Below are positions 1 through 7,624 of a stretch of DNA of 10,170 nt, one piece after another (the first letter of the stretch is position 1; every line of letters starts with the position of its first letter). Origin of the DNA: Candidatus Woesearchaeota archaeon (lineage in GTDB: Archaea > Nanobdellota > Nanobdellia > Woesearchaeales > ARS49); contig JACQMZ010000041.1 of the NCBI GenBank assembly GCA_016203345.1, positions 1 through 10,170 of the forward strand, written 5' to 3'. Under the pieces are notes generated by a model. It made no database searches. It was given only the letters and a program-made list of their open reading frames with translations, and was not told the origin of the DNA. A program made the position numbers and the translations under genes.

Positions 1-3000
1 CCTCCTCCGCCACCCCCTCCACCTCCGCCCCCGCTACTCTGGGCGTTGACTGTGATGGTCTGAGTTGCCTGCGAAGACGCTCCAAAGCGATCAGTCACTG
101 TCAGGTTCACAGCAAATGTTCCTGCATTTGAAAAGGTGTGAGTCTCGGTGCTGTTTGTGCTGGTTGTTCCGTCGCCAAAATTATACAGGAATGACAACGT
201 GTCGTTCAGTTTGCCTGGAATATTCACGTCGCTGCTTGTCGACGTAAACGTAATGCTACTGCCTGCGGTAATCGTAGTGGCTGACGAATTAAATGACGCA
301 ATCGGCCGCCTGTTGATGAAGTCAGATAAATTCTGCGTTCCATTCTGCGATGCATTCACAACCGTTCCGCCAATAACGAGCGTACCATTAACCAACTGGC
401 CATTCTGAATGACTGCATCGGTCAAGGTTGCACCAGTCAAATTCTCCTCATTTGTCACCCTGCAATTCGTGCCGTTCACTGACGTCAAAGACGCATTTGA
501 CGCGTTGCAATTCGTGAAACGCACCTGCAGTATGCCCGCGTTCACGATTGTGCCGTTCACCACATTTGAAAAGGTAATGTTTGCATTTGTCACTGTTGAA
601 AACGTGACATTCGAAGACGTGATGTTGCTGTTTGTCACTGTGCTTCCTGTCAGATTGCTATCTGGTGTCGGTGGATCCACCACGGAGTTGATCAACACAA
701 CATTTGACAAAATAAAGTTCTTAATGACTGAATCAATAGCTGTCACGTTGGACAAAATACTCCCACTCACTTGAGAGCCAGAGAGATTGGACGCCAGCAC
801 ACTGCTGTTCGACACGTTCGTTCTGGTAACAGAAGTGTTGGTGATGATTGATTCTGTTTGAACTGTTGAATTCCGGATAATGCTGTTCTGCGCTGTCGAC
901 GCAGTGAAAATCGAGTCCTCAATAATATTCTCCACCCTGTACGTCAGGTCGGTATTTGTGGATGCGCTGTCAGAAATGTTATTCGCACTGCAGGCAACAA
1001 ACACAGCGTTTGTGCCTAAACCAAGCCCTGACACATTCCCACGATGCGACGTCGTATTTGCGCCTAAGAAGATGCCAGTCGATACACCAGTCATATTGTC
1101 AAATGCCACATCTGTCAGAGCAAACCTGCACGTGGCGTTCCTGTCCGTGTTGAATGAGAGATCCACGGTTGACTTGTTAATTGCCGTGTTACTCGGCGGG
1201 CTAAAGTTCAATTTCTGCGGCGGAATGCTCGTGCCCACGAAAACCTGCAATGTGACATTCGCCCCAGAGACTGAACCATTGCCGTTCACCGTAAACAACA
1301 CAGGGAACACGCCTGAAGAATTAAACGCCCTGACAACGCTTATGAAATCAGTGGCGTTCGCCACATTCGAACCATTAATGAATAATTGCACAAAAGTGGA
1401 CAGTGGAACAACCGCTGCTCCTGAAATGTTTATGCTTGTGTTTTCAGCAATAGCGATATCTCCGGCAGTTCCATTCAGTGTAAGCGTTCCTGCGCCCTGC
1501 TGCACAAATACCTGCACGGGAGCGGCAGAACCATTAGTGAAATTCTGGGCGGCCACACTGGCGCACGAATAATTTTGTGCGCCCGCTGGCAGTACAGTAG
1601 TTTCAGGATTTGAAACGCTTGCGCCATTCCTTGACAACGCTGGCAACACCTGATTTGAATTGGCAGTGCAACTCACCACCGTCGTATTGCCAAACGCGAC
1701 AACAGTCGACGGCGAAACTGAAATAGCCAACACTGGCGCCACAGGCAGAACAGTGTAATTAAACACACCAGAACTGTTTGAATTATTAAAGGCGTCAGCT
1801 GCCCTCCACCGGAACGTATGATTGCCTGCAGCCAACTGAGACACATTCGCCGTCAGCGTGTTGCCAGAAACATTTGTCGTGATGTTCGCAGAGTCCAAGG
1901 TCAACACCCCGGAAGTAATGAGACCGTCATCCTGGAACACAGCACTGAATGCGTGCGATCCTCCTGATGCGAAGGCGGCAGGCGAAGACGGCACCACGGC
2001 GGTGCTGACAAAACCAGGCGGCGTTGTGTCATTCGACAGCACAAACAACGTCTTCAGTGCGCCTGTGAAATTCTCCTGCGCCAGCAACACAGCAGTCACG
2101 TTCAAAGGCGCGACCGTGCTGAAATCAATCAACGCGCTTGCGCTACCTGTACCATTAAAGATATTATTCCCATTCACAAAGACCTGCAGTTGGCCGTTCG
2201 AAGGCTCGAGCGCAGTAGCAGTTACGTTCAATGTTGAATTCTGAAGGATAATGATGTTGCCTGCTGAGCCGTTAACTGTCAGGTTCATCTGCCCGGCATT
2301 CAAGCTCACGACAACAACGGCAGATGCGTTTACTTCTGTCGTGTTCTGGCTGGACGGAGACGTGCACGTGTAGTTGAAACTTCCTGCCGGCAACACCTGC
2401 ATATCAGGATTGGAAACAACAACGCCATTTCGCCTCAACACAGCAATTGCCTGATTCGTGCTTGTCGCGCAACTCACATTCGTCTGATTGCCCACGACCA
2501 CCGAAGCAGACGGCGAAACAGTCAGATTCACTACCGGCACAAGGGAAGACACAACATACGAAAGATTGCCAGATATGTTGCGCAAACCAAACAAGTCAAC
2601 ACCTGCCCACTGCAGTGTGTGATTGCCAGCCGCAAGCTGAGAGACATTCACTGCAAATGAAAACAAGCCAGTTTGATTTGCGGCAAACAAAGCTCCATCG
2701 ATTGTCAGATTCGCTGCCGCCATCCCCACATTATCAGACCACGTTGATGTAAACACATGAGTGACATTCGCGCGCTCAAGATACGCCGCAGGAGAAGACG
2801 GGGTAAAGCCTGCCGAGACAAACGCCGGCGCCTGCGTGTCATTCACCAACACAAAGTGCGTGTCAGCACTCTCAGTGAAATTCTGCGTTCCTGCAAATCT
2901 TCCTGTGACGTTGAATATTCCCTGCACGTTAAACGTAAAATTCGCGAACAACGGCGAACTCCCATTGGCAATCCTCGTCCCGTTGACAAACAATTCCACT

Positions 3001-6000
3001 TGGCCTGCAGGCGGATTCACCAAAGACACGTTGAAAAAGAGCGTCGTGTTCTGGCTAATACTGACATTTCCATCTGTTCCATTAACAGTCAGATTGACTG
3101 CAGATGGCTCGGCAACAATCGTGAAATTGAACACTGACGAAACGTTGACATTGCCTGCCACATCGTTTGCTGTCCAAAAAAACGTGTGGTTGCCCACACT
3201 GATGTTTGCCAGCGACGCTGTAAACGTGCGAGAAACATTTGAAATCTGCGATTGATTCACAAGCGCATTGTCAAATGCAAAAGTCACATTCCCGATGCCG
3301 TCATTATCAACAGCTGTTGTGCTGAACAGGAATATCGTACTCGCGTTGATTACGCTCGGGTTTGGCGGGTTTGTGAAATTTACGAGCGTTGGCGTCAGAT
3401 TGTCACCAATTCTAAAGACTGCAACCTGCGAGCTACAATTGTTCTGCACGCCAGAATTGTCGCATACAGTCATATTTACGGAAAAATTACCAAACAAAAC
3501 AGGAGTCGTATTGACAAGGCCACTGGTGATATTCACAGGGAACTGCGAATCGTTTGAAAAGAAGGACAAGACATCTCCCACATCACCATCAGTTGCGTTA
3601 AACCTTACCTGCAGGACGCTCCCTGCATTGGCAGGCAACAACAGATTTGGCAACGTCTGATTAAACACTGGAGCGTCATTAACCGGTGAGACAGTGACGG
3701 TTATTTGCTGGGAAACATTCAATCCCGTACCATCGAAAAGAGTGAGATTAACCACGTCAACGCCAGTGGCATTCGAAGCAGGAGTCACCAACAGGAAATC
3801 AGTGACAGGATCAACAGTAACGTTCGCCAATGACGCGTTCACATCTGAAACATTCCAGAACAACTGCGCATTCGCCTGTTCAAAATCATGCTCAAACGGA
3901 GTCAGGAAAAACCCGTTCTGCTGGTCCTCAATAGTCGTCAAATCAGGCACAACAGGACTGATAAACGGCGGAGTGCTTACGGACGCCATGTCGACCAGCA
4001 CGTTCGCCAACGTCACGTTGGCCCGCGAGGGATCACGCGCGGTGATGTTGAGCAACGCAAGCCCTCTGAAGCCCTGCGACGGCTCGACAGTCAAATTATT
4101 GTTTTGGACACGACCGGTCACATTTGGGTTCGAACTCGCCACTGAAAAATTCAGCACGTCATTATCGACGTCAAGGAACAGCTCGCTTAGGTTTGCTGTC
4201 AAATTTCTTGTTTCGTTCTGACGCGCAAACGTAAGAATCCTGACCACCAGCGGCGCGTCATTCACGTTTGTCACGATCACGTTAATACTCGCCTGCGCTT
4301 GGGCATTGCCATCAGAAACACTGATCGTAAGCGCGCTCGCTCCAAAAAAGTCAGGCTCTGGCTGAATGTCAAGATTATTCTGTGCATCAATACTGGCACC
4401 CACGCGCGGATTCGTGTTTCCAGTGATGGAAAACGCGAGCTGAGTCTTTGGCGTGTCAGGATCTGCCGCAAAATCAGGCAGGAACAACGCATTATTCACC
4501 GTCGTATCCTCTGCGAGTGTGAGATTGTTCGGAAGCACAATTGACGGAGCAGTATTGGCGCCATTAATTGTAATGACAACGGTGTCATTCGCAGTCAAAT
4601 TACCAGAATCCTGAACCGTAAATATGACGGTATTTGCCCCCACAAAATTGTTAATGGGGACAATGTTTGCAATGCCGCTCTCGAAAGTAATGTTGATGTT
4701 TGTGTTTCCAGACACGTTGAAGAACAGCAAGCGCTCCTCATCTTCAGCATCGTTCGCAAAGTCCTTCACGTCAAGAACTGTGCCCTGCGATGTCAGGTTC
4801 AACGTTTCTGGCACGTTCAACGACGGAGGCCGATTGCCGGGAGTCGCGTCAGGAGTATCATTTTTCAACAGCAACACCGCTATTATCTTGTCGCCCGCCA
4901 CCTGAACTGTTCGTGTGACAGACGAAAATCCAGTCTTCTGAATCACTGCAGTAAAGTTTCCAGGCGACAAGTCAAAAGACACCGCGCCTTGACTGCCTGT
5001 CGCCTTCTGCGTTCCGTTCACGATAACCTGCGCATTATCAACAGGATCACCGTTCACTGCACTCGTGACCTGAAACTGGACAGCAAAAATGTCGGCAAGC
5101 GGATCCGCAACATCAAAAGATACATTCACTGCGTGCTGAGTCTTGTTCAACGCGTTGCACAAAATACTGTTTGGCGCAAGCAACACACTTGCAGTGTGCG
5201 TAGCCGCGCGCTGAAGAGCAAAAACAAACGATTGGTTCTGAGCATTCACTGCATCAGGATTTGCCAACACGATCTGCCGTGAAACATTCAACAAAACAGA
5301 CGATCCATCGTGAACAAGCACTGACAACTCGCTCTGTATAGGAGTCAATGAGCCTGTTCCATTTGCCAGGTTAGCAATCGTGCCAAAAGTCAGACTCATC
5401 AAGCTGCCAATCCTCGGAGCAGTATCGTTCAGGCGCGTGTTCACAAGCAAGGCGTTGCACTCGCCACGCGGCGGTTCAGGCCTGACAGTAAACGATGATG
5501 AAATCGATGCAGGAACTGCACTTGTGCATTGCTCGTCGATCACTTCGCTTGTGACGCGCGCAGTGAACTCTCCTGCGGATGCAGGAATGTGCGAGAATTG
5601 GACAGGCATGCTTGACGACGCGAACACAGGATTTCCTGACGCATTCGTGAGATTTTTTACCTGAGCGGCGATGATCTGCCCTGCGGCATCCAAAATGTCC
5701 AACGTCACCCGCACATCCGCACTGTAAAATTCATTCTTAAACTCCTGGGGAACAAATTTCGGCTTTTGATTCACAAGCACAAAACCCGACGCTGTCGTTG
5801 AATCAATACTCGCGGCTGAATTTATAAGAACAGGAGAGTTTGCCTGCACGTCATTTGACAACGCCAACTGACTCAGCAGGGGCTTGCACACGTCCTTCTT
5901 GCCAAACGTCAGCGAGAAATTTGTGCTGACAACATTCGTGCCCCCGTTGTTGTGCAATGACGTCACAAACGCCATAGGCAGAAAACCCTTCGAGACAAAA

Positions 6001-6287
6001 TACACTGCATACCCATTAGGGCTTGCCAACGTCGACGGAAAACGCACAATAATCGATCCGTTTGTTGAACGCACAGCGCCAGATGTGAGCGTTCCATTGC
6101 TCAAAACCACATTTCCTGTAAACGGACTGACACTTGCACAATCAGCATCATTGCAGTTAAACACCAGCGTGGTAAAATCATTCTGGCTCGCCGCCACTTT
6201 CACATCCACAAACGCGGCAACAAGCGTGGACAACAGCACGAGAAATAATCCAAACAACCCAAACCGCCCACCAAGAAGGCGCTTCAT
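1..6287 (-). CDS. Giant secreted multidomain surface protein, C-terminus off window
   Basis: One open frame runs from an ATG at 6287 to the left edge: 2095 full codons with no stop that I could find. Residues 1-25 form a signal peptide (Lys-Arg start, Leu/Phe/Val core, Ala-Ala near the cleavage site), so the protein is exported. Approximate order: unassigned beta-type domains with a few Cys (26-400), a carboxypeptidase-regulatory-like fold (405-470), five cadherin-like/tandem-95 type domains (484-961), three A-B-C repeat units (962-1684), an Ig-like domain with paired Cys (1685-1786), a pentapeptide-type helix (1790-1976), a PKD domain with a NFGDGT motif (near 2036-2041) and poly-Gly (2086-2095). 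Asn-X-Ser/Thr sequons are abundant, which suggests heavy N-glycosylation. It overlaps the upstream lipoprotein gene by ATGA. A role as adhesin, fibre or S-layer-associated protein is inference. In archaeal proteins of this type a Gly-rich linker often precedes a PGF-type C-terminal anchor, which would lie outside the window. Confidence 0.93.
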   Translation of the reverse strand, partial: MKRLLGGRFGLFGLFLVLLSTLVAAFVDVKVAASQNDFTTLVFNCNDADCASVSPFTGNVVLSNGTLTSGAVRSTNGSIIVRFPSTLASPNGYAVYFVSKGFLPMAFVTSLHNNGGTNVVSTNFSLTFGKKDVCKPLLSQLALSNDVQANSPVLINSAASIDSTTASGFVLVNQKPKFVPQEFKNEFYSADVRVTLDILDAAGQIIAAQVKNLTNASGNPVFASSSMPVQFSHIPASAGEFTARVTSEVIDEQCTSAVPASISSSFTVRPEPPRGECNALLVNTRLNDTAPRIGSLMSLTFGTIANLANGTGSLTPIQSELSVLVHDGSSVLLNVSRQIVLANPDAVNAQNQSFVFALQRAATHTASVLLAPNSILCNALNKTQHAVNVSFDVADPLADIFAVQFQVTSAVNGDPVDNAQVIVNGTQKATGSQGAVSFDLSPGNFTAVIQKTGFSSVTRTVQVAGDKIIAVLLLKNDTPDATPGNRPPSLNVPETLNLTSQGTVLDVKDFANDAEDEERLLFFNVSGNTNINITFESGIANIVPINNFVGANTVIFTVQDSGNLTANDTVVITINGANTAPSIVLPNNLTLAEDTTVNNALFLPDFAADPDTPKTQLAFSITGNTNPRVGASIDAQNNLDIQPEPDFFGASALTISVSDGNAQAQASINVIVTNVNDAPLVVRILTFARQNETRNLTANLSELFLDVDNDVLNFSVASSNPNVTGRVQNNNLTVEPSQGFRGLALLNITARDPSRANVTLANVLVDMASVSTPPFISPVVPDLTTIEDQQNGFFLTPFEHDFEQANAQLFWNVSDVNASLANVTVDPVTDFLLVTPASNATGVDVVNLTLFDGTGLNVSQQITVTVSPVNDAPVFNQTLPNLLLPANAGSVLQVRFNATDGDVGDVLSFFSNDSQFPVNITSGLVNTTPVLFGNFSVNMTVCDNSGVQNNCSSQVAVFRIGDNLTPTLVNFTNPPNPSVINASTIFLFSTTAVDNDGIGNVTFAFDNALVNQSQISNVSRTFTASLANISVGNHTFFWTANDVAGNVNVSSVFNFTIVAEPSAVNLTVNGTDGNVSISQNTTLFFNVSLVNPPAGQVELFVNGTRIANGSSPLFANFTFNVQGIFNVTGRFAGTQNFTESADTHFVLVNDTQAPAFVSAGFTPSSPAAYLERANVTHVFTSTWSDNVGMAAANLTIDGALFAANQTGLFSFAVNVSQLAAGNHTLQWAGVDLFGLRNISGNLSYVVSSLVPVVNLTVSPSASVVVGNQTNVSCATSTNQAIAVLRRNGVVVSNPDMQVLPAGSFNYTCTSPSSQNTTEVNASAVVVVSLNAGQMNLTVNGSAGNIIILQNSTLNVTATALEPSNGQLQVFVNGNNIFNGTGSASALIDFSTVAPLNVTAVLLAQENFTGALKTLFVLSNDTTPPGFVSTAVVPSSPAAFASGGSHAFSAVFQDDGLITSGVLTLDSANITTNVSGNTLTANVSQLAAGNHTFRWRAADAFNNSNSSGVFNYTVLPVAPVLAISVSPSTVVAFGNTTVVSCTANSNQVLPALSRNGASVSNPETTVLPAGAQNYSCASVAAQNFTNGSAAPVQVFVQQGAGTLTLNGTAGDIAIAENTSINISGAAVVPLSTFVQLFINGSNVANATDFISVVRAFNSSGVFPVLFTVNGNGSVSGANVTLQVFVGTSIPPQKLNFSPPSNTAINKSTVDLSFNTDRNATCRFALTDVAFDNMTGVSTGIFLGANTTSHRGNVSGLGLGTNAVFVACSANNISDSASTNTDLTYRVENIIEDSIFTASTAQNSIIRNSTVQTESIITNTSVTRTNVSNSSVLASNLSGSQVSGSILSNVTAIDSVIKNFILSNVVLINSVVDPPTPDSNLTGSTVTNSNITSSNVTFSTVTNANITFSNVVNGTIVNAGILQVRFTNCNASNASLTSVNGTNCRVTNEENLTGATLTDAVIQNGQLVNGTLVIGGTVVNASQNGTQNLSDFINRRPIASFNSSATTITAGSSITFTSTSSDVNIPGKLNDTLSFLYNFGDGTTSTNSTETHTFSNAGTFAVNLTVTDRFGASSQATQTITVNAQSSGGGGGGGGGG
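3..32 (-). repeat. Poly-glycine tract at window edge
   Basis: Ten consecutive Gly codons (residues 2086-2095 of the giant protein) follow Ser-Ser after the PKD domain, and the tract continues past the edge. All four Gly codons are used, so it is not a simple slipped trinucleotide. It probably acts as a flexible spacer between the ectodomains and a C-terminal anchor that is not visible here. Confidence 0.9.
45..308 (-). other. PKD domain of the giant protein
   Basis: Residues about 1994-2081 match the PKD pattern: a P-I-A-S-F opening strand, NFGDGT near 2036-2041, a T-H-T-F turn, then an A-G-T-F-A-V-N-L-T-V-T-D strand and a closing T-I-T-V strand. PKD folds are extracellular beta sandwiches common in archaeal surface proteins. 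It is the last folded domain before the Gly linker. Confidence 0.88.
360..920 (-). repeat. Pentapeptide-type repeat region of the giant protein
   Basis: Residues about 1790-1976 show a hydrophobic residue (Val, Ile, Leu, occasionally Ala or Phe) at every fifth position for long runs, with Ser, Thr, Asn and Gly filling the rest. Two blocks, about 1793-1870 and 1876-1976, are split by a Pro-containing break (V-D-P-P-T-P-D). The period fits a right-handed quadrilateral beta helix as in pentapeptide repeat proteins, but the usual A-[DN]-L-x-x consensus is replaced by a Ser/Thr/Asn-rich version dense in N-glycosylation sequons. The register slips by one residue near the start and is weak in a short stretch around two Cys-containing pentads. 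Confidence 0.78.
1236..2033 (-). repeat. A-B-C repeat unit 3 of the giant protein
   Basis: Residues 1419-1684. Module A (about 1419-1513) opens with N-D-T-T-P-P and holds S-Q-L-A-A-G-N-H-T-F. Module B (about 1514-1598) holds SPS-x-VV, V-S-C, RNG, V-S-N-P and V-L-P-A-G. Module C (about 1599-1684) opens with L-T-L-N-G-T-A-G and holds an L-F-I-N-G strand. Module C is the most diverged of the three copies. Confidence 0.82.
2034..2843 (-). repeat. A-B-C repeat unit 2 of the giant protein
   Basis: Residues 1149-1418. Module A (1149 to about 1246) carries D-T-Q-A-P, D-N-V-G and S-Q-L-A-A-G-N-H-T-L. Module B (about 1247-1327) carries V-S-P-S-A, N-V-S-C, RNG, V-S-N-P and V-L-P-A-G-S. Module C (about 1328-1418) carries L-T-V-N-G-S-A-G-N and V-F-V-N-G. 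It is close to unit 3 along its full length, so the pair looks like an internal duplication of about 270 residues. Confidence 0.85.
2844..3404 (-). repeat. A-C repeat unit 1 of the giant protein, lacking module B
   Basis: Residues 962-1148. Module A (962 to about 1058) has V-D-N-D-G-I-G-N and S-V-G-N-H-T-F-F-W. Module C (about 1059-1148) has L-T-V-N-G-T-D-G-N and L-F-V-N-G. The unit is about 83 residues shorter than unit 2, which equals one module B. Confidence 0.8.
3405..4838 (-). other. Five cadherin-like domains in tandem
   Basis: Residues about 484-961 hold five beta-sandwich domains of roughly 90-100 residues (approximate starts 484, 578, 678, 774 and 872). Recurrent marks are a start such as N-D-A-P or T-A-P, an E-D-T/E-D-Q motif, an acidic loop such as A-D-P-D, D-V-D-N-D or N-D-A-E-D, a D-F-F-G or N-F-V-G turn, and a closing V-x-V-S-D-G type strand. 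These match the cadherin-like/tandem-95 group of extracellular domains, whose acidic loops often bind calcium. Calcium binding here is inference. Confidence 0.82.
6284..6287 (-). promoter_or_regulatory. ATGA stop/start overlap coupling lipoprotein and giant protein genes
   Basis: The TGA stop of the lipoprotein gene and the ATG start of the giant gene share four bases. No well-placed Shine-Dalgarno sequence precedes the ATG; the nearest G-run is about 14 bases away. Translational coupling by reinitiation is therefore the likely start mechanism, tying the amounts of the two proteins together. Confidence 0.85.
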
Positions 6288-7483
6288 TGCACAGCCGAAC
6301 CCCCTTCAAACGGATTCCCATCAGGAACATCTGTCAAGCCGCCACCATCGCCTAACGCGCCGCCGCTACTGCCACTGCCTGACGCGCCATTAATCCTCAC
6401 AGCGGCTTTTGCAAGCTCGCTCAACACATGAACCCACTGGCCAACGTACATATCTGTTGGCAAGCCTCGGCCAGACCTCGCCCAGCTCTCGTCAAACAAA
6501 TCTTCAATCTGGCCATCAATGCTTAACACATTTCTTACAATACCGTCAGGAAGCTCGAACAACCGGATGCCAGCGCGGGTGAGAACGTCGCCAAAATCTG
6601 ACTGGTTGTGATCCCAACGATACTCTGTGCCGCCATTCAATGCCCGTAAGGCATTAGGAATAGCGCGCAGAACAGGCCTCATCATGTAATCTGCAAGAAG
6701 CGACAATACAGAGCCCCGCCAATATTCTGTTTCCCCATTCCAACCGCGAATGCCGCCAACACCAGCGTGCTCACCCCACACAAAAGGATTTGTGCGCAAA
6801 AATTCATAAGGGTTCACTGCCTCATTCACCTGATTGATGACAGGAGCCGCCTGAAGGGCGCCACGGACAGTCTCGTCATACGTGATCCTGCCAACACGAT
6901 ACGGCATGCTGTGCGTGCGCAACTCAGAAGCCTGCACAGCCGCCCGAAACAAAGACTGCATGCCCGCACGAGAAACAACAGCAGACTCATGACGCGCAGT
7001 ACCATCTGGCCGATACATCGCTACATCGCACTCATCTGACCTGCCCTGCCACTCCATATCCATAACCAAGGTGCGCTTATCCTCAAGCGTTTGGCCTGCG
7101 GGGTTGTGAACAACGTAAAGCCTATTGTTGAACACAGCAATACCATCTTGATTTGCTGACTGAGTAAACTCCCAATGAATGTCATCCTGTTGAGGAGGCC
7201 AGATTGCACGCGGCGCGGCTTCCTGACCATTATCCACGCACACGATCGTAAAATCATCAATGGTAGGCGCATTCTGCGCCCTGCTAAATACACCGAACAA
7301 ATTATAGTCAACCACAGGAGCAGGATCTGCAAACGTGCCCTCCTCCACTCTCTGCCTCCACTCATTCAATGGACGAGGCGCAGACTGGCAACCAGTCATC
7401 GTCGCCGCCGCCAAACCTGCCAAACCCAAGACGTATGATCTCACTCCAGAAAATCGCCGATAATCCTGTGATGCATGCTCCAT
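6284..7483 (-). CDS. Putative lipoprotein of unknown fold, coupled to the giant surface protein
   Basis: This 399-residue protein starts with MEHASQDYRRF, a hydrophobic stretch of about 15 residues and T-M-T-G-C, an approximate lipobox with Cys32. It is therefore probably exported and lipid-anchored. The paired Arg at 9-10 recalls a Tat signal, but the motif is imperfect. The body (about 33-365) is Trp-rich with Cys82 and Cys152 as a possible disulfide, and resembles no family I recognise. The tail (about 366-399) is Gly/Ser-rich and probably disordered. I prefer the ATG at 7483 because GGGGG lies five bases before it. A GTG at 7495 would add four residues and sits only about six bases from the predicted transcription start. 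The gene is first in a two-gene operon and overlaps the giant gene by ATGA, so a shared cell-surface role is likely but inferred. Confidence 0.85.
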   Translation of the reverse strand: MEHASQDYRRFSGVRSYVLGLAGLAAATMTGCQSAPRPLNEWRQRVEEGTFADPAPVVDYNLFGVFSRAQNAPTIDDFTIVCVDNGQEAAPRAIWPPQQDDIHWEFTQSANQDGIAVFNNRLYVVHNPAGQTLEDKRTLVMDMEWQGRSDECDVAMYRPDGTARHESAVVSRAGMQSLFRAAVQASELRTHSMPYRVGRITYDETVRGALQAAPVINQVNEAVNPYEFLRTNPFVWGEHAGVGGIRGWNGETEYWRGSVLSLLADYMMRPVLRAIPNALRALNGGTEYRWDHNQSDFGDVLTRAGIRLFELPDGIVRNVLSIDGQIEDLFDESWARSGRGLPTDMYVGQWVHVLSELAKAAVRINGASGSGSSGGALGDGGGLTDVPDGNPFEGGSAVQ

Positions 7484-7524
7484 TTCGTCCCCCACACAAA
7501 TTCCGCCGGCAAAACCCTGAGTTA

Positions 7525-7532
7525 TATTTAAA
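7525..7532 (-). promoter_or_regulatory. TATA box of the lipoprotein/giant protein operon
   Basis: TTTAAATA on the minus strand is a near-ideal archaeal TATA box with purine-rich bases just upstream (GTGAAGG). At the 26-27 base spacing seen at the other promoters, transcription would start near 7501-7502. That gives a leader of about 18 bases before the ATG at 7483. Confidence 0.8.
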
Positions 7533-7542
7533 CCTTCACCCT

Positions 7543-7589
7543 ACAATTTTCAGAACTCGGCGCAGACGCGCCTCGTTCAGGAAAATTGT
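7543..7589. repeat. Two-part hairpin upstream of the lipoprotein TATA box
   Basis: This 47-base imperfect palindrome has an outer 9-bp stem (7543-7551 with 7581-7589), a small asymmetric bulge, a 4-bp stem (7553-7556 with 7575-7578), a TC/TC internal loop, a 5-bp GC stem (7559-7563 with 7568-7572) and a four-base loop. It ends 10 bases upstream of the TATA box. The layout closely matches the hairpin at 9301-9345. It could be a terminator, a regulator site or a dispersed repeat. Confidence 0.75.
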
Positions 7590-7598
7590 GGACAATTT
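7583..7598. repeat. Perfect 7-2-7 palindrome AAATTGT-GG-ACAATTT
   Basis: AAATTGT (7583-7589) and ACAATTT (7592-7598) are exact inverted copies around GG. The left half is also the outer arm of the larger hairpin, so ACAATTT occurs three times in 56 bases (also from 7543). The two-base gap is too tight for a good RNA hairpin, so a dimeric DNA-binding site is possible. No regulator can be named. Confidence 0.45.
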
Positions 7599-7607
7599 AG
7601 TTATGGA

Positions 7608-7620
7608 GAAAAACTAAAAC
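7608..7620 (-). terminator. U-rich terminator candidate after the 543-residue gene
   Basis: Starting five bases past the TGA, the minus strand reads GTTTTAGTTTTTC. Archaeal RNA polymerase commonly terminates on U-rich tracts without a strong hairpin. The tract comes before the next TATA box, so it fits the end of a single-gene transcript. Confidence 0.5.
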
Positions 7621-7624
7621 GCGC

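Noticed and set aside
360..920. Period of 15 bases read as a DNA tandem repeat or CRISPR array
   Set aside because: The period exists only at protein level; the bases differ from copy to copy and there are no identical repeats with unique spacers.
148..6393. Many plus-strand open frames of 60-230 codons, such as 880-1572 and 5884-6393
   Set aside because: They are antisense to the giant gene, change frame repeatedly, and their Val/Phe/Thr-rich products reflect the Asn/Ser/Thr codons of the opposite strand. None shows a domain or a promoter.
7021..7365. Minus-strand frame of 114 codons inside the lipoprotein gene
   Set aside because: It is a shifted frame of the lipoprotein, with no ribosome site of its own and low-complexity Trp/Leu/Arg content.
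6284..7483. Tat-exported signal peptide for the lipoprotein
   Set aside because: Only a paired Arg is present; the rest of the Tat consensus is a poor match, so I keep it as a weak possibility and do not call it.
7543..7589. Integron attC-like recombination site
   Set aside because: The hairpin lacks the conserved attC core boxes, there is no integrase, and neighbouring genes are not promoterless cassettes.
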